This document shows positions 58,355-64,000 of a stretch of 64,000 nt of DNA, piece by piece. The notes below the pieces were generated by a model. The model was given only the letters and a program-made list of their open reading frames with translations. It made no database searches and had not been told where the DNA came from. Made by a program: the position numbers and the translations under genes. The stretch comes from an uncultured Mitsuokella sp. (GTDB lineage Bacteria; Bacillota; Negativicutes; Selenomonadales; Selenomonadaceae). The stretch covers positions 30,025-94,024 of the forward strand of contig CAMCRT010000003.1 in the NCBI GenBank assembly GCA_945877355.1. The letters run 5' to 3'. The number at the start of each line of letters is the position of its first letter. Position 1 is the first letter of the stretch.

Positions 58355-59704
58355 TTAGCGGATGCGGGACGGCAATATGCCGATGGCGCAAATGATGGCG
58401 AAAAAAAACAAGGAGAGCGTAATGTCTCGGCGCAGCATCTCTTCCTGGGCGAGCCCTGCCCAGGGAATCGTCACTGCCAGCGTCACGATGGCGATGCTGG
58501 CCGTCTGGCCGATGAGACGCACCGTGGAGAGCACGGAGGAGGCCATGCTGTAGTACTCCGCCGGCACGGAGCCCATGATGGTGTTGTTGTTCGGCGCAGA
58601 GAAGAAGGCAAAACCGATGCCGATGGCAAAGAGGCAGGGAAAGAGTGCTACGATGCTATTTGCATGGGTGGCAATGGCAAGTGCCGCCAGCCCGAGGGCG
58701 GTGAGTGCCATGCCCACGGAGGACAGGATGGAGGCCGGATACTTGTCCGAAAGCTTCCCTGTAAGCGGCGAGACGACGGTCTGCATGACCGTCTGGGTGA
58801 GGAGCACGAGACCCGCCTCCTGGGCCGATAGCCCGTGGACGGACTGGAGATAGAGGGAAAGGAGGAAGCTCACGGCAAACGTCGCCGCGTAGTTCAGCAT
58901 GGAGGCGATATTGGAGCAGGTGAACGTGCGGTTTTTCGTAAAGATGCGCACGGGCAGCATGGGATTTTTTATCCGAAGCTCCACCCGGACAAAAAGGAAG
59001 AACAGGATCGCCCCCAGGAGCATCAGTGCCGGTGCCAGAGTGCTTTCCACAAGGGTCGTGAGGCCGTAGACCAGGAGCAGTGCGGCGATGCCATAGAGGA
59101 TTGCCCCCAGCCCGTCCTTTTCCTTCCCCACCTTGCCCCGCCACTCCTCCTGGAGGACGTGTCGGGCGGCGAAAAAGACAGCGGTGCTCAGTACTGCGAG
59201 AAAGACGAAGATGCTCTGCCACCCCAGGGTATCGTTGAGATAGCCGCCGAGGACCGGCCCTGCGGCAAGGCCGCCGTAGACCATGGCCGTCATCCAGCCC
59301 ATGGCCATGCCCCGCCCCTTGCCGCTGTATACGATGGAGAGGATCGCCATACTCGTCACATAGAGCATGGCAGCGCCGACACCCTGGAGAGCCCTCGCTG
59401 CCAGCAGCATGGCGATGGAGGTCGATAGGGCGCAGAGCACGGAGGTCAAAGCCATGATGGCATTTCCCCAGAGGAATACCCGCCGCTTCCCATAGCGATC
59501 CGCCGTGCGACCTAAGGGGAGCAGAAAGACGAGGGAGGAAAGCACGAAGCTCTCGATGACCCAGCCGAGCTGGTCCGGCGACGCCTGGTACATCCGGCCG
59601 ATATCCGGCAGGGACAGGGTCAGGGCGCTGGAGGCAAAGGGCGTGACGAAGCTCGTCACCATGATGACGATGAGGATTTTATGTTCTTTCAGTTTTTCCA
59701 GCAA
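58355..59704 (-). CDS. MFS transporter (DHA family, drug or metabolite efflux)
   Basis: The 449-residue integral membrane protein has about 12-14 hydrophobic segments and the MFS loop motif GRTADRYGKRRVFL between the second and third segments. The sequence SALTLSLPDIGRMYQASPDQLGWV is typical of the drug/H+ antiporter family. Substrate cannot be predicted. I place the start at the TTG (59704) preceded by AAGGAGGTACTGCT, the strongest Shine-Dalgarno nearby; the ATG 7 codons upstream lacks one. It follows the terminator of the Pro/Ala-rich gene and converges with DUF4127 with a 1-nt gap. Confidence 0.9.
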   Translation of the reverse strand: MLEKLKEHKILIVIMVTSFVTPFASSALTLSLPDIGRMYQASPDQLGWVIESFVLSSLVFLLPLGRTADRYGKRRVFLWGNAIMALTSVLCALSTSIAMLLAARALQGVGAAMLYVTSMAILSIVYSGKGRGMAMGWMTAMVYGGLAAGPVLGGYLNDTLGWQSIFVFLAVLSTAVFFAARHVLQEEWRGKVGKEKDGLGAILYGIAALLLVYGLTTLVESTLAPALMLLGAILFFLFVRVELRIKNPMLPVRIFTKNRTFTCSNIASMLNYAATFAVSFLLSLYLQSVHGLSAQEAGLVLLTQTVMQTVVSPLTGKLSDKYPASILSSVGMALTALGLAALAIATHANSIVALFPCLFAIGIGFAFFSAPNNNTIMGSVPAEYYSMASSVLSTVRLIGQTASIAIVTLAVTIPWAGLAQEEMLRRDITLSLFFFAIICAIGILPSRIR

Positions 59705-59747
59705 AGCAGTACCTCCTTGCCGCATATCACTTTCCCCGTAAATCCTA

Positions 59748-59792
59748 CAAAAATCGCCCCAGCCGGCTAATTTTTCCGGTGGGGCGATTTTT
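59748..59792 (-). terminator. Terminator of the Pro/Ala-rich gene
   Basis: A 10-bp AT/GC stem (59781-59790 with 59751-59760) with an inner CCGG pairing is followed on the minus strand by TTTTTG. Confidence 0.85.
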
Positions 59793-59801
59793 ATCCGCGA
59801 A

Positions 59802-60713
59802 TCATGCGAAATTCACGGAAATCAGCTTGATGAGGTCAGCCTTCTGGTAGGGACGCAGATTGCTATGGTTGATGGCATAGCCGATGCCGACGAGATATTC
59901 GACTTTCTCCATGCGGGTGAGCTTGTCGTTCGCGTTTAGGAGCTGTACCAGCTGGAGTGCGGCAGGCTCCAGGTTCTGGGGGCCAGCGGAGCGGAGCTGC
60001 TCCACCGTCGCGAAGATGCCCGCCTGGATATGGCGCCAGGCCGAGTCCGAGACGTCCTGGAACGCTGCGGGGCGGCGCCCCTCCTGAGGTGCCTGACGCA
60101 CGGGAGGAGCGACCGTCTTCGGCGGCTGGGCAGGCAGGGTCGTCACCTTAGGCGGCTCTGCCTTTGGCTGCACCTGGGGCTGTGGCTTTGCCTGCGGCTG
60201 GACCTTGGCGGGTGCCACTGGAGCTGCAGCCCTTTCCGGCTTTGCCTGTGATCCTGCCGGGCTTGTAACCGGATCCCGGAAAAGCGGCTGGAAGGGAATC
60301 GTCTTGGCAGCCTTTGCCGCAGCAGGTGCCTTCTGCTCCGTGACAGCAAGAGCCACGGGGGCGGGAGCTGCTTTCGGCAGAGCGGAAGCGACCTTAGGTG
60401 CAGCAGAAGCGGCTGGCGCAACAGGTGCTACCTGGGCAGGCGTCTGCGGAGCCTTAAAGCCCGCCTGCGCCTTCTGTGCCTTCACATCCTTCGCCGTTAT
60501 GATGACAGGCTGCGCCTTCGTCTGCTGGCCCTGAAGTGCTGCATCCCAACGAAGGGGCGGAACAGATTTCGCCTCTACCCGTGCATTTTGCTCTGCTGCA
60601 TCCAGGAGGCGCTCACCCGTGCTCGACGGTGTCGCAGCAAGCGCTGTTCCTGAGGTAAGTGCAAGGCAGACCATTGTCGCAAGGACAGCGCCCTGCGTCT
60701 TTTTCTTTGCCAT
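59802..60713 (-). CDS. Secreted Pro/Ala/Gln-rich protein, unknown
   Basis: I do not recognise the family. The 303-residue protein has a signal peptide (MAKKKTQGAVLATMVCLALT, cleavage probably after ALA). It is then a long Ala/Pro/Lys/Gln linker (residues about 75-205, e.g. AKVQPQAKPQPQVQPKAEPP) resembling the extended rod of TonB. The C-terminal 85 residues (VSDSAWRHIQAGIFATVEQL onward) form a small helical domain. It is probably periplasmic and may span between envelope layers. It has a promoter (60754-60783) and a terminator, so it is monocistronic. The ATG follows AGAGGGATGGAGT. Confidence 0.8.
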   Translation of the reverse strand: MAKKKTQGAVLATMVCLALTSGTALAATPSSTGERLLDAAEQNARVEAKSVPPLRWDAALQGQQTKAQPVIITAKDVKAQKAQAGFKAPQTPAQVAPVAPAASAAPKVASALPKAAPAPVALAVTEQKAPAAAKAAKTIPFQPLFRDPVTSPAGSQAKPERAAAPVAPAKVQPQAKPQPQVQPKAEPPKVTTLPAQPPKTVAPPVRQAPQEGRRPAAFQDVSDSAWRHIQAGIFATVEQLRSAGPQNLEPAALQLVQLLNANDKLTRMEKVEYLVGIGYAINHSNLRPYQKADLIKLISVNFA

Positions 60714-60753
60714 ACTCCATCCCTCTTTCTTATCCGAGAAATCATACTTATTT

Positions 60754-60783
60754 AGAATACCACAAATCGCCGTATGACTTCAA
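60754..60783 (-). promoter_or_regulatory. Promoter of the Pro/Ala-rich gene
   Basis: Minus-strand TTGAAG (60778-60783) and TATTCT (60754-60759) are 18 bp apart, with TGG before the -10. Confidence 0.55.
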
Positions 60784-60838
60784 GACAAAGTTTTGAAATT
60801 TATCGGATCCATGACGATTTTCTCAGAGAAATTCCCAG

Positions 60839-60870
60839 AAAAAAGAGCCGCCTGCATACGCAAGCGGCTC
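60839..60870 (-). terminator. Terminator of rpoC
   Basis: An 11-bp stem with one G-U pair (60860-60870 with 60845-60855) and TTTTTT on the minus strand, 15 nt after the rpoC stop. Confidence 0.88.
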
Positions 60871-60885
60871 GCGAAAGTGTTTCTA

Positions 60886-64000
<3,115 letters not shown>

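Overview
The window is a chromosomal stretch of a GC-rich bacterium of the Firmicutes. The best fit is the Negativicutes, probably a Selenomonas-like member of the Selenomonadaceae. The gene order and protein types support this: ispH next to a short four-domain ribosomal S1 gene, a UPF0735 ACT protein, DUF512-der-plsY, a clostridial-type glgCD/P/B/A glycogen locus, LarB/LarC, CheX-type chemotaxis proteins and zinc-type L32. Strong sigma-A-like promoters (hexamers 17 bp apart, often with a TGn extension) and short intrinsic terminators with T-tracts are visible throughout. Strong Shine-Dalgarno sequences select many GTG and TTG starts. The genus assignment is inference. I see no rRNA, tRNA, CRISPR array, insertion sequence or prophage.

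Layout. 1-9600 is a housekeeping block on the minus strand: a UPF0735 ACT protein (cut by the window edge, with a terminator-like hairpin in its leader), plsY, der, a DUF512 radical-SAM protein, rpsA, ispH, a secreted protein, pncC/cinA, rimO and a solute-binding protein. 9.6-11.7 kb has a small acidic protein and a CheX plus CheY-CheX pair. 11.7-18.7 kb holds a C39-like peptidase / TPR-sulfatase / FAD-oxidoreductase unit, a PPP-type phosphatase, a LysM protein and a secreted SGNH hydrolase. 18.8-31.3 kb is the complete glycogen locus, split by a terminator and a new promoter into glgCD and glgP-glgB-glgA-GH13/GH77. 31.7-39.6 kb is accessory: a Tat-type amidase with a small membrane protein, a GGDEF/EAL protein, an SbmA/YddA-type ABC exporter, two unknown membrane-anchored proteins (one with an Asp/Tyr/Ser tail), and a DUF3990/XRE toxin-antitoxin-like pair with a palindromic operator in its promoter.

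39.7-48.1 kb has rpiB and then a six-gene sulfate-assimilation operon: CHR-family transporter, aprA, aprB, cysD, cysN, sulfite reductase. It uses a dissimilatory-type APS reductase rather than the PAPS route, and CysN carries what looks like a dead APS-kinase remnant. 48.3-52.1 kb has a PilZ protein with lgt, a 176-bp nested inverted repeat, then deoC-deoB. 52.1-60.7 kb has yceD-rpmF, rsmD-coaD-coiled-coil-larB-larC, a DUF4127 protein, an MFS transporter and a Pro/Ala-rich secreted protein. The window ends inside rpoC.

The genes I consider most worth a second look are the DUF3990/XRE module with its operator, the 176-bp palindrome, the apr-based sulfate operon (with the CHR protein as candidate sulfate importer and paired direct repeats at its promoter), the C39/TPR-sulfatase pair, and the histone-H1-like tail on the glycogen branching enzyme.
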